A stretch of 64,000 nucleotides of DNA from an uncultured Lachnospiraceae bacterium (GTDB taxonomy: Bacteria > Bacillota > Clostridia > Lachnospirales > Lachnospiraceae). The notes beneath the pieces were generated by a model. That model was not told the origin of the DNA, made no database searches, and saw nothing but the letters and a program-made list of their open reading frames with translations. Every line of letters begins with the position of its first letter. The stretch's first letter is position 1. The position numbers and the translations under genes are program-made. Positions 36,301 through 44,288 of this stretch are shown in pieces. The stretch is taken from positions 1-64,000 of the forward strand of contig CAJUEX010000014.1 in assembly GCA_910585715.1 (NCBI GenBank). Reading direction: 5' to 3'.

Positions 36301-37920
36301 TCCGCAAGAAAAATCTCCAGAGAAGAAAAGCTGAAAAAACTCCTTCCAATAGTGCTTCTATATGTTAGCTTTAATGAACAGGTTCTTTCCTATCTTTGGG
36401 GCGGACTCCATTACCAGACCAAGGTTCCGAACCGTTTTGCATTTTTACTGCTATTTCTTATTGCTGAGCTCTCTTACGATGGCATTCGACTTATTAAAAA
36501 GGCTTCCGCACTGACGCTGAGCCTGTTTATCCCAGCGCTTGCGGTGTTTTTCCTTATATGTCAGTTTTTAAGCGAAGGAAATACAACGCTTTCATGGGTT
36601 GGGACTTTAGTATTATGCGCTGTATATCTTATTGTTCATTTGTGTACCATGCACTTTAAAAAACAACGTTTCTATCCAAAGCTGTTGGTTTTATTCCTAA
36701 TAGCCGAATTAGGCTGCAACATGATATATATTGCGACTACTTACAGCACAGGCCTTATCCTTCGATATGGTGATTATCCTTCCACAGCTTCAACGATTCA
36801 GAAGGAGCTGAAGGACGAAACAAGCTACTGCCGGATTTGCTTTCCTTCAAAAAATTTATATAATGCAGGGCAAGTTTATCATGCAGGCTCAAACAGTCTG
36901 TTTAATTCCTTTGTTTCTTCACATCAGTGTATATTAAATGGAATTTACGGCTTCCCCCCCGGGAAGACTAATGCTATTATGGCTAATTATCCGGGAACCC
37001 CTTTCGGCTTATCCTTAAGCAGCCATCATTACATTTTTCTCCCAACAACATCATTAAACAAAGTGGAGGATTTGGAACGTTACCGGCATTTGGGATATAT
37101 CGACGGGTATTATGTTTTTGAAAATACCTCATCCCTGTCGCTGGGCATTTATGCCCCGTTAGAAGCCGGCACTCTTAACTTTTTCTATCTGTGGCAGTTT
37201 TACAATGATTTGGCTTCTCTTTACACGGATAACGAAGCTTCCCTGTTTATTCCCCAGAATCTGGAATACACGGAGGAGGCGGAACTTTCTCCTGATTCCT
37301 TTCAGTTTATGTCTACAGGTAAAGGTGTAACTTTTGAAGAGGCAGAATCTGCATATTTAAATCTGGATGATGGAGATCCTTCTCCTATTCGGTTACGTTT
37401 AAGCTATAAACCGCTTATGGACGGGGCAGCCTATTTGTATACAAATGAATTTATTCCGCTTGGAAAAGCCAGTGCCGGTATTTCTTCCGAAAAGGAAGTA
37501 CCTTTCACAATACAGCCCTCCATTTTGGAGGAATCTCCTTATGTAGTTATCATGAACGAGGAAGTCTTCAATGACTTTATTTCAGAAGCACGAAAACATC
37601 AATTAGAAAATATAAGCATCTGCAATGACACAATTACCGGAACTACCAATTATGAAAAAGATGGCTACACCATGCTGAGCCTTGCCTGGGACAGAAGCTG
37701 GCATGCCTACATTGACGGGGAGGAAGTGGAGATTGAAGATCCTTATGGAGCCTTTATGATGATAAAAACCCCTGCCGGAAAACATACACTGGAATTAAAA
37801 TACATTCCTTATGGCATGAAAACCGGCAAGGGCATCACATTTGGCTTTTGGCTCCTTACATTGATTCTGTCTGGAACTGCATATATCAGGAAGCGCCGTA
37901 AAACTGCTTCACTTTCTTAA
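33349..37920 (+). CDS. Very large YfhO-family polytopic membrane glycosyltransferase, internally duplicated
   Basis: YfhO proteins are GT-C type enzymes that transfer sugars from a polyprenyl phosphate to an extracytoplasmic polymer; B. subtilis YfhO works with CsbB and GtcA on lipoteichoic acid. The 1,523-residue product has two membrane halves: about residues 18-400 and about 683-1150, each with many hydrophobic helices. The soluble parts follow each half. The second half keeps YfhO-like features (TKVPNRFAFLLLFLIAE near 1025) and the C-terminal domain ends with a typical YfhO tail (SLAWDRSWHAYIDGEEVEIE; TPAGKHTLELKYIPYG), then a last helix. The first half has a parallel segment (NGIDIYFGMFFLLSFVLFFF near 237 against NGLLNVYCGIITLLLVLLYF near 964) but PCSF instead of PNRF, so it is probably inactive. 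AAAGGAG precedes the ATG. Its 3' end overlaps wecE. Confidence 0.85.
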   Translation: MKPINQSFKLPKINWKSAYLYITAFLIPFLVLFVLHLVYNGGFGNPIMNILSPRQICFNGLAGACFLFYIRHTDTVRIADRGWQLVFSFAYGLCSYGILQEGSVSALCLYAIFPVVFLSFEKMIDGIYYLPFLLSGALILILNPSIGIPVFLFLLVLTFMESGLKGRLSFGNTFHYLGCFALSFLLAAFRVFPYFESVYNDLYSYKGFSTSCSPFVLLSRFLPGGAPSISFFGSNGIDIYFGMFFLLSFVLFFFSQKISVKRRLFYGCFTLFLIASLWLSPLRFLFGLFIAEDSFSVPCSFFLVFWCLKLAAEALQNLKEIPRLHIIFCLLTSACMLLACCIGSANNFNSYMLPVTLVFFILQAAYLLFIKQKHLLFLLIVSEFVCNAFATTNLDFLSSTRSKETTFLWSMNEEITQDHEISQPETISQEEKAYNPQEEKLYNEFISSHENSKTTELLSKLLNAVSLEEAEKKTYCGTSFPDQFQLFNGCFRKIGGTSDLFSSFPVIFVFDDSEEYNIARLSDNIYSFSPTDFSIEKSYYVPFSIKADKPLPENLYLYNNYTSDFLQLTSKEDSDLLSGCMRLNSSNDWHVNLQLSTYILNEDLAKQIPALADSYVEKNSGNSRLYLFTYTGLAASCIGILILLSLYMNSDKDKVYSVLLSIKDALERWKLPHLLSAHIKRNRIYYLSFFIPVLFFIASMVVTDCVPFGSASLFDEDGYGLTLPSALDTYYSIKDGNTYLSMNGGYGASLYATNPLIQLFFGYRFFSPGQIAPLLLFSEAFCLGLCGIAMVFYMTHRLHGTRAHKEDYRLLVPAMVYALNSYMLAMHNYTFWYITLFAFPLLIVAMDYLIYKKKCLPYILLLTYCIATNLYLALYICIFLVIYFFTCRFHGLKDFLGKGVRFGLSSLLGAGNCYFVIANTLQSSYDSGYNAADDIFPSIGLHTSFLEQWKKHMIFSPAPSVSSDNGLLNVYCGIITLLLVLLYFSARKISREEKLKKLLPIVLLYVSFNEQVLSYLWGGLHYQTKVPNRFAFLLLFLIAELSYDGIRLIKKASALTLSLFIPALAVFFLICQFLSEGNTTLSWVGTLVLCAVYLIVHLCTMHFKKQRFYPKLLVLFLIAELGCNMIYIATTYSTGLILRYGDYPSTASTIQKELKDETSYCRICFPSKNLYNAGQVYHAGSNSLFNSFVSSHQCILNGIYGFPPGKTNAIMANYPGTPFGLSLSSHHYIFLPTTSLNKVEDLERYRHLGYIDGYYVFENTSSLSLGIYAPLEAGTLNFFYLWQFYNDLASLYTDNEASLFIPQNLEYTEEAELSPDSFQFMSTGKGVTFEEAESAYLNLDDGDPSPIRLRLSYKPLMDGAAYLYTNEFIPLGKASAGISSEKEVPFTIQPSILEESPYVVIMNEEVFNDFISEARKHQLENISICNDTITGTTNYEKDGYTMLSLAWDRSWHAYIDGEEVEIEDPYGAFMMIKTPAGKHTLELKYIPYGMKTGKGITFGFWLLTLILSGTAYIRKRRKTASLS

Positions 37921-39010
37921 TTACGTATTCTACCTGCTCCGGTTCTATTCCATAATACAAAGGAAGCCGGAGCAGTCTTTCACTTTCCCTGGTTGTATAG
38001 ACATCCTCACCGCAGAATCTTCCAAACTTCCTTCCTGCCTGAGAGGAGTGAAGCGGAACATAATGAAAGACTGCTTTAATATCATTTTCCATAAGGTAAG
38101 CAATTAATCTGGTCCTTTCTTCTAAATCCTTCACCTTAATATAATACATATGGGCATTGTGTCCGCATTCCTTTGGAATCACAGGAACCTCAACCCTCCC
38201 CCATTCCCGGAAAGCCCTGTCATACATATTCCATACCTCCATGCGGTTTTTCGTAATTGCATCTGCCACTTCAAGCTGCGCCCACAGATATGCCGCATTC
38301 AAATCACTTGGCAGATAGGAGGAACCCATATCACACCATGAATACTTGTCTACCTCCCCCCGAAAAAATTTACTGCGGTTGGTTCCTTTTTCCCTTAATA
38401 TTTCCGCCCTTTCAATAAACTGCTGCTCCCGAATCAGCAGGGCGCCCCCCTCTCCCATGGAGAAATTCTTTGTTTCATGAAAGCTGAAACAGCCAAACTC
38501 TCCCATGGAGCCTAATGCCCTGCCTTTATAGGTTGACATAATTCCCTGTGCTGCATCCTCTACCACATAAAGATTATGTAATCTGGCCAGTTCCAGTATT
38601 TCATCCATTTCACAGGAAATACCCGCATAATGAACCGGAACAATCGCTTTTGTTTTTTTTGTAATTGCTGCTTCAATAAGCTTTTCATTTATATTCATCG
38701 TATCCGGCCTGATATCCACAAAAACAATTTTTGCTCCCCGCAGCACAAAGGCATCCGCCGTGGAAACAAATGTATAGGAGGGCATAATAACCTCATCTTC
38801 CGGCTGAATATCGCAAAGCAAAGCTGCCATTTCTATGGCATGGGTGCAGGATGTAGTTAGCAACACCTTACTGATACCGGTCTTTTTCTCAATCCATTCA
38901 CTGCATCTTTTGGTAAATTCTCCATCTCCGCAAATTTTATGATAATCAACGGCCTGTTTCATATATTCCAGTTCCCTGCCTACAAAAGGCGCAATATTAA
39001 ATCCAATCAT
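37886..39010 (-). CDS. wecE: dTDP-4-amino-4,6-dideoxygalactose transaminase (WecE/RffA)
   Basis: WecE makes dTDP-4-amino-4,6-dideoxygalactose from the 4-keto sugar with PLP and glutamate. The 374-residue protein is close to enterobacterial WecE over its length: KICGDGEFTKRCSEWIEKKT, PSYTFVSTADAFVLRGAKIV, RPDTMNINEKLIEAAIT, VPVHYAGISCEMDEI, the PLP lysine in CFSFHETKNFSMGEGGA, and REKGTNRSKFFRGEVDKYSW. The length is normal for this DegT/DnrJ class. It is the last gene of the 20-gene operon and its 3' end overlaps the convergent yfhO-like gene by 35 bases. The upstream dTDP-glucose enzymes (RmlA, RmlB) are not in the window and must come from elsewhere. Confidence 0.93.
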   Translation of the reverse strand: MIGFNIAPFVGRELEYMKQAVDYHKICGDGEFTKRCSEWIEKKTGISKVLLTTSCTHAIEMAALLCDIQPEDEVIMPSYTFVSTADAFVLRGAKIVFVDIRPDTMNINEKLIEAAITKKTKAIVPVHYAGISCEMDEILELARLHNLYVVEDAAQGIMSTYKGRALGSMGEFGCFSFHETKNFSMGEGGALLIREQQFIERAEILREKGTNRSKFFRGEVDKYSWCDMGSSYLPSDLNAAYLWAQLEVADAITKNRMEVWNMYDRAFREWGRVEVPVIPKECGHNAHMYYIKVKDLEERTRLIAYLMENDIKAVFHYVPLHSSQAGRKFGRFCGEDVYTTRESERLLRLPLYYGIEPEQVEYVIKKVKQFYGAS

Positions 39011-39039
39011 TTCATTCCCTCTTTTAAATAAGCTTAATT

Positions 39040-40233
39040 TTATTTACAATCAATCAGCCTGCTCATTTGTCTGATAATATCATATCCGTCCCAAAAAACC
39101 CCGATATCCAGAGAAGAGCCTATAGGCACAATCCTGTCTATTCCTGTAAGTCCTTTTTCCAAAATCATGGCATGAAGCTTTTCCGCTTCAATCCCGTAAT
39201 ACACACAGGTCTGTATCTTTTCTGTTATATGCTCTGAAATTTCCTCCAACTCCTTTATGTCATGCTGAAAAAAAAGCCCGAATTTCCCCCTTAAGGCAGT
39301 CATATCCCCGGGCAATTCTTTCATAGTTATAATGTACAATAAGTTATCCATTTTTTCTATCTGTCCGATTTCTTCCAACTCTAAAATGTATTCACACAGC
39401 AAAACATATTTATCACTTACTTTAATATCTGCAAGTTCATATTTTTTTGCTTCCTGATACAGCAGCTGCCAAAATCGTTTTTTTCCTTCTTCCGCTTTCT
39501 TACCGCCGCTTGTTTTCCATAATAACAGATGGGGGGTGGAACAGGCATTCTGATCCATCAGATATGTGTCATTATAAAATTGCCGCACCAAATGTCTTAT
39601 ACTTTTTTCGCTTTCTTCCGCAATCCTGACCGGATCCAGAACTGCAAAGGAATAACGGTCTGCAAATGTAAGCTCCGTGCTTCTGGCAGGTATAGGGGAT
39701 TTGCGTATTTGGGAAATAGCAGCATCTCCTCCCCATATCACCCGGATATCGGCATGCTCTGACAGAGCATCATTAATTTTCTTGTCTTTCTCATATAAAA
39801 CAAAGGCTGTCATATTCCTGACAACCTGATGCTTACCGCTTAAAAACATTTCATTTATAATGTCGCATATAATTTTTACCTGTTCCGATTCTTTGGATGA
39901 TACTCTCACCACGTTGGCATTTCCTGCCAAAAGTCCAAACAGGTAAGTAAATGCGCAATTTACCGGAACATTAGAGGGAGCTATATGAAAAGCCATTCCC
40001 TTTCCCAAACGTTTCGTGCCATCCTGAAACTCCGCCTTTAATCTGTCAATATTAGCTTTCCTGCAATAAAAAGCAAAGCTTTGTATGTCCGGATATGCTG
40101 CCGCACGTTTATCTTTTCTTAGTTTCCCGGACAGCTCCGCTAAAAATTCACAGACATGTTCATCATAAGGCGGCAGGGGCTTTATATCATTGATAGGACC
40201 ACCTGCAAGGTATGTTACATTAATGTTGTTCAT
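39040..40233 (-). CDS. LuxC-type acyl reductase, copy 1
   Basis: LuxC enzymes reduce activated acyl groups to aldehydes with NADPH through an acyl-cysteine. The 397-residue product has GKGMAFHIAPSNVPVN, LLAGNANVVRVSSKESEQ, the region DIRVIWGGDAAISQIRKSP, ADRYSFAVLD and the active-site cysteine (Cys231) in MDQNACSTPHLLLW. The family is about 400-480 residues. Its start overlaps the luxE copy 1 stop by 14 bases and its ribosome binding site is inside luxE. No luxA or luxB is present, so this is not bioluminescence. The substrate is unknown; the neighbouring acyl carrier protein suggests a short or unusual acyl group. Confidence 0.88.
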   Translation of the reverse strand: MNNINVTYLAGGPINDIKPLPPYDEHVCEFLAELSGKLRKDKRAAAYPDIQSFAFYCRKANIDRLKAEFQDGTKRLGKGMAFHIAPSNVPVNCAFTYLFGLLAGNANVVRVSSKESEQVKIICDIINEMFLSGKHQVVRNMTAFVLYEKDKKINDALSEHADIRVIWGGDAAISQIRKSPIPARSTELTFADRYSFAVLDPVRIAEESEKSIRHLVRQFYNDTYLMDQNACSTPHLLLWKTSGGKKAEEGKKRFWQLLYQEAKKYELADIKVSDKYVLLCEYILELEEIGQIEKMDNLLYIITMKELPGDMTALRGKFGLFFQHDIKELEEISEHITEKIQTCVYYGIEAEKLHAMILEKGLTGIDRIVPIGSSLDIGVFWDGYDIIRQMSRLIDCK

Positions 40234-41302
40234 AAGTATCGCTGCACCCCCTTATTTCAGCCTGTTTGATTCTTCCGTTTATTCTGAAATATTTTCCCTT
40301 TCTTCCACAGGGACAGTCATCTTCTCCCAAAACCACACCTTCGTCCTCAGTGAGTATTACATGGCCGGGATAGCTTACAGGCAATACGGACAAAAGCTCT
40401 ACCATCCCTTCCTCTCCATTGGAACAGACAGAAAAATCCCTGGGATTGCGTATCACAATATCTGAAAACACCGAAGCATGCAAATGCCCTTTTTCACACT
40501 CCATATAGATAGAACCAGTCTGCTCCACCAGCCCATAATAATTATGAACCTTTACATTTCCGCATACTTCTCTTATTTTTTCTTTAAAGGTTTCATTATC
40601 TACGGAAAGGGAAGCAAGCTTCTTCCAGCCTCCTCCGTGAATCAATACCCCATCTTTCATATTAAGCCTGATATGATGTTTTTCTAATTCTAAATAAAAG
40701 TACTGCCATATCATAAAGGTAAATCCAAACATAAAAATCGTCTCATCCTTATGCCTGTCTAAAAACTTTTGAATCCCTTCCACATCCAGGTTCATCTGTT
40801 CATCCAAAGCATAGGTAATATCTCTTCCCATTATGGAAAACCCTTTGATTCCTGCGCCTCTTGCTGAAAACATCCTGCGATTGGAAATCACCGCTTTTGT
40901 GTCTATAACAAGCATCGGATGCCGGCTGTTTCCCAGAAAATCATTGCATATTTTTGTAAGCGCCTTTGTCTGATTCATGGAAGTATTCCTATCCAGATAT
41001 ATTTTAGAGGTCTGCTGTCCGCTGGTGCCGGAAGAAGTCATTGTCTTGCTGACCTGCTCCCCCGCCACGCTTTTAAAGTCATATTGCTTAAATAAACGTA
41101 CCGGAAGCATGGGAAGCTCATAGTAAGTATGGATGCTTTGTTCTTCATATCCCAATCCGTCTGTGAGATTTTTATAGAGGGAGCAGTTCTTTCGATGATA
41201 CTCTGTCAGTTCTATTAACTGCCTGGAAAGCATCGCTTCCTTTTTCTCCTTATCCAATCCATATGGCTTTGAATTAAAAAACTCCTGCAAATTAATTTCC
41301 AC
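40220..41302 (-). CDS. LuxE-type acyl-protein synthetase, copy 1
   Basis: LuxE activates a carboxylate with ATP to acyl-AMP, holds it on a cysteine near its own C-terminus and passes it to LuxC. The 360-residue protein has the adenylate motif MTSSGTSGQQTSKIYLDR, the core FMFGFTFMIWQYFYLELEK, HGGGWKKL, NYYGLVEQTGSIYMECEKG and the C-terminal RIKQAEIRGCSDTYEQH with the likely acylated Cys353. It is three bases after the AMP-ligase gene and overlaps luxC copy 1. It is clearly paralogous to 44263-45348. Confidence 0.88.
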   Translation of the reverse strand: MEINLQEFFNSKPYGLDKEKKEAMLSRQLIELTEYHRKNCSLYKNLTDGLGYEEQSIHTYYELPMLPVRLFKQYDFKSVAGEQVSKTMTSSGTSGQQTSKIYLDRNTSMNQTKALTKICNDFLGNSRHPMLVIDTKAVISNRRMFSARGAGIKGFSIMGRDITYALDEQMNLDVEGIQKFLDRHKDETIFMFGFTFMIWQYFYLELEKHHIRLNMKDGVLIHGGGWKKLASLSVDNETFKEKIREVCGNVKVHNYYGLVEQTGSIYMECEKGHLHASVFSDIVIRNPRDFSVCSNGEEGMVELLSVLPVSYPGHVILTEDEGVVLGEDDCPCGRKGKYFRINGRIKQAEIRGCSDTYEQH

Positions 41303-41304
41303 TG

Positions 41305-42735
41305 TTAATCACCTATGTCCATATATTTGTGAAGCTCAGTATATAAAGTTTTCCCCGCATCATTTTTGGGTATCTGTTCCACATTTTTAACATGAAGCGC
41401 ATTCTTATTCAATCCGGTTTTTTTAGATATATATTCTTTGATTTCTTCAGAGCTTACGGCACATCCTCCCTGCGTTTCAATAAAAATGTAAACACAATCA
41501 TCCATTCCGCTGCATGCACAGGACAAATCCTCAAAATGCCCTTTTATCATCCGCTCCGTTTCATCCAGATTGACTCTGTTTCCATACACCTTTAAGAAAC
41601 GTTTTTTCCTGCCTACAATATAAAAAAATCCATCTGCATCCTGCTTTGCCATATCTCCTGTTTCCAGACGCCCATGTCTTTCATCGCCCTTTTTCAGATC
41701 TTCCCTGCATTCTGCGTAACCTAATGTGACGTTTTTTCCATAATATACCAGTTCCCCCGTGATATTGGGCTCCGTTATGATATTCCGGTTAATGTCCCAC
41801 AGTTCAAACCTGCCATCCGGAATGGCAATTCCCATACTTCCGTATTTTTCCAGAGACCTGTCTGAAGGCAGATAGGCCATCCTTGCGGTAGCTTCTGTCT
41901 GGCCATACATAACAACAAATTTTTTCCCATTGTCTCTGGCATACTCTGCAAATTTCTTGTGCAGATCTTCTGAAAGCTTTCCTCCAGCCTGTGTCATATA
42001 ACGTAAATGCCCCAAGTCCATTTGGAAAAATTTTAATTTATTCAGTATCTCATAGGTATAGGGTACGCCGCCAAATGACGTTGCTTCATGTTGGTTAAAA
42101 AATTCCCAGAATTTTTTCTGTATCAGGGTCTGGTCCGTCAGAAGCACGGCAGCGCCGGCTGCAATATGGGTATTTATAATGGACAGCCCATAAGTATAGT
42201 TCATAGGCAATGTGGTGATAGCTCTTTCCGTATCATCCAATTGCAGATACTGTATGATTGACCTTGTATTGCTGTCCAGATTCTCATAGCTTTGCCGTAC
42301 CAGCTTGGGACTTCCCGTGCTTCCTGAAGTGGTCAATAACAGCGACAGCCCCTCATCCATCTCACAGGGACCGTTTCCAGTATCTATCAGAGTATACCCG
42401 TAACTCTCATAAATGGTTTTTCCATATGGAAATGCGGATACCGCCTGACCGGGAACCCACAAATAGGAAGGTTCATAAAGCTTAAGCAGATAATCCAGTA
42501 ATTGTGCATCCAGCGCTGCTGATAAAAGTAATGGAACCTGCCTGTTCCGAATGCTTCCTACATAACCGCATACAGAGCCTATGGAATTGGTGCACAATAT
42601 AAAAATCAGGCTTCTTTCTTTCCTATTTCCAAAAATCCGATTTCCCTCTTCCACTAATTCACTATAGGTCATCTTTTGCCCATTATCTTCTATAAGGGCT
42701 GTCTTATTCCCATATTTACCGATTTCACCAAACAT
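41305..42735 (-). CDS. AMP-forming acyl/aryl ligase (ANL superfamily)
   Basis: The 476-residue protein has the P-loop-like motif LLLTTSGSTGSPKLV (residues about 131-145), the A5 motif VVMYGQTEATARM, the A8 hinge GRKKRFLKVYGNRVNLDE and the C-terminal lysine motif PKNDAGKTLY. It should activate a carboxylate and load it on a pantetheine thiol. The acyl carrier protein gene is eight bases upstream, so that is the probable partner, giving an acyl-ACP for the LuxE-LuxC pair or for N-acylation of a sugar. The substrate cannot be read from sequence. Confidence 0.87.
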   Translation of the reverse strand: MFGEIGKYGNKTALIEDNGQKMTYSELVEEGNRIFGNRKERSLIFILCTNSIGSVCGYVGSIRNRQVPLLLSAALDAQLLDYLLKLYEPSYLWVPGQAVSAFPYGKTIYESYGYTLIDTGNGPCEMDEGLSLLLTTSGSTGSPKLVRQSYENLDSNTRSIIQYLQLDDTERAITTLPMNYTYGLSIINTHIAAGAAVLLTDQTLIQKKFWEFFNQHEATSFGGVPYTYEILNKLKFFQMDLGHLRYMTQAGGKLSEDLHKKFAEYARDNGKKFVVMYGQTEATARMAYLPSDRSLEKYGSMGIAIPDGRFELWDINRNIITEPNITGELVYYGKNVTLGYAECREDLKKGDERHGRLETGDMAKQDADGFFYIVGRKKRFLKVYGNRVNLDETERMIKGHFEDLSCACSGMDDCVYIFIETQGGCAVSSEEIKEYISKKTGLNKNALHVKNVEQIPKNDAGKTLYTELHKYMDIGD

Positions 42736-42743
42736 GTTCTCTC

Positions 42744-42986
42744 CTATTCAATCTCAACGTCATATTTTTTCAAAATTTCGATTCCTTTCTGAAAAGAACT
42801 GAAATCCACAATATCATCTGTATCCATCATAATATCAAATGCCTCTTCCAGACATGCCACCAGACTCATATGCCCTACGGAATCCCATTCTTCGATTCCT
42901 TCATACTCCAAATCATTTGTTATTTTGTCCATTTCCACTTCCAGCCCTTCTGCAAAGGCATTTTTGTATTTCTCCAAATTTGTCAT
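42744..42986 (-). CDS. Acyl carrier protein
   Basis: The 80-residue protein has the size and helical pattern of acyl carrier proteins. The phosphopantetheine site reads EEWDSVGHMSLV, with Ser36 as the attachment residue; the usual DSL is DSV here. The ligase gene lies eight bases downstream, luxC copy 2 lies 72 bases upstream. As a stand-alone carrier in a glycan operon it probably holds an unusual acyl group for local use, as in loci for acylated amino sugars. Confidence 0.88.
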   Translation of the reverse strand: MTNLEKYKNAFAEGLEVEMDKITNDLEYEGIEEWDSVGHMSLVACLEEAFDIMMDTDDIVDFSSFQKGIEILKKYDVEIE

Positions 42987-43058
42987 CTTTTCTTATCCTT
43001 TCTTTGTTATCTCTATAATAATAAATTTTAACAACAATATTTCATTATGTCAAATTGC

Positions 43059-44288
43059 TTAGAAAATATCTACAATTCTTGACATGGCTTCAATCATATC
43101 ATATCCATCCCATGTAAATGACAGCTCCATTGTCCTCCCCATAGGCACAATACGGTCCACGCCCTTTACTCCGTGTTTTCTTACCAGATCGGCAATCAAC
43201 TGCTTTTCCATTCCCAAATAAGAGATTGTCTGGCAGGATTTTCCCAAAAGGGGGAGTATATCTTCCATATCCGCAGCAGAATATTCAAAAAAGCTTCCGC
43301 TGTTTCCTTTATAGTCCATAAGCTTTTGGTCCAGCCTGTCCGGTTGTATCAGAACAATATAATTGTCCTTTTTTTCTATTTTCGTGTTGGGATGACATGT
43401 CGCAAATTCATATGCCAGACTCATTTTATCTATAGTCTGAATGGGCCTTAGCCTGTATTTTTCATGAACACACTGACTAAGCGCCTCCCAGAAGCTTTTT
43501 CTTGCCTCTTCTATCCGGCTTCCAAACCACACAACCATTCTTGGGGAGCTGCATGCATTCTGATCCGTATAGTAAGTGTCCGTATAAAACTTTTCCGCAA
43601 TATCCCTTTGATACTTTCCGCCGTCTTTTTGCAGCATTTCCATATATTCATCCCCATTGATAAGCGCAAGGGAATGGCGGTCTGCAAATGCCATTTCAAC
43701 TGCCCTCGGGGGAAGCTGTGCCTTTCGTATTGTTTGAATGGTCCGGTTGCCGCCCCATATAATCCGGATATCGCATCTGGCAGATATAAGCTCTGTAATC
43801 TCATCATTATGAGGATAACGGATAATGCACAGTCTTTCTTTTAAGTCAGAGTATTCTTCCCTGAATAACGCTTTAATTGCATCACATATAATATCCACCT
43901 GAGGAAACTCCCGGTTTGAAATTCTGACAATGCAGATATTACCGGCAAGAAGGGCAGATGTAAAAGATACTGCAAAGTTAATGGGCACATTGGAAGGAGC
44001 AACATGAAAAGCTGTTCCTCTGCCTATACGATTTTCAAAATCACGTTTTTTGCTATATGTTTTCCTGACTGCCTCCAGTGAGCTTTTCCTAATCCAATAC
44101 GCGTAGGAAAGCACATCCACATATTCTTTGGAATGGGGGTCTGCAAATAACTTTTTGGAAAGCCCCTGAAAAAATCCCATAATTCTTTCATCAAATACAG
44201 GCTTAACCGGTATGTCCCAAAATCCGGAAAGCATTTCCTTATTATCAGTCAGGCAGCTTATTTCACTTAAATGCTGTTCCGTAAACAT
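43059..44288 (-). CDS. LuxC-type acyl reductase, copy 2
   Basis: The 409-residue protein is a paralogue of copy 1: RIGRGTAFHVAPSNVPIN, LLAGNICIVRISNREFPQ, DIRIIWGGNRTIQTIRKA, ADRHSLALIN and active-site Cys246 in YTDQNACSSPRMVVW. Its ATG at 44288 lies 26 bases inside the end of luxE copy 2, with AGGGGG seven bases before it; that site is made by the codons for the LuxE RGCSD motif. A second copy points to a second aldehyde or a different acyl chain. It ends 72 bases before the acyl carrier protein. Confidence 0.88.
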   Translation of the reverse strand: MFTEQHLSEISCLTDNKEMLSGFWDIPVKPVFDERIMGFFQGLSKKLFADPHSKEYVDVLSYAYWIRKSSLEAVRKTYSKKRDFENRIGRGTAFHVAPSNVPINFAVSFTSALLAGNICIVRISNREFPQVDIICDAIKALFREEYSDLKERLCIIRYPHNDEITELISARCDIRIIWGGNRTIQTIRKAQLPPRAVEMAFADRHSLALINGDEYMEMLQKDGGKYQRDIAEKFYTDTYYTDQNACSSPRMVVWFGSRIEEARKSFWEALSQCVHEKYRLRPIQTIDKMSLAYEFATCHPNTKIEKKDNYIVLIQPDRLDQKLMDYKGNSGSFFEYSAADMEDILPLLGKSCQTISYLGMEKQLIADLVRKHGVKGVDRIVPMGRTMELSFTWDGYDMIEAMSRIVDIF

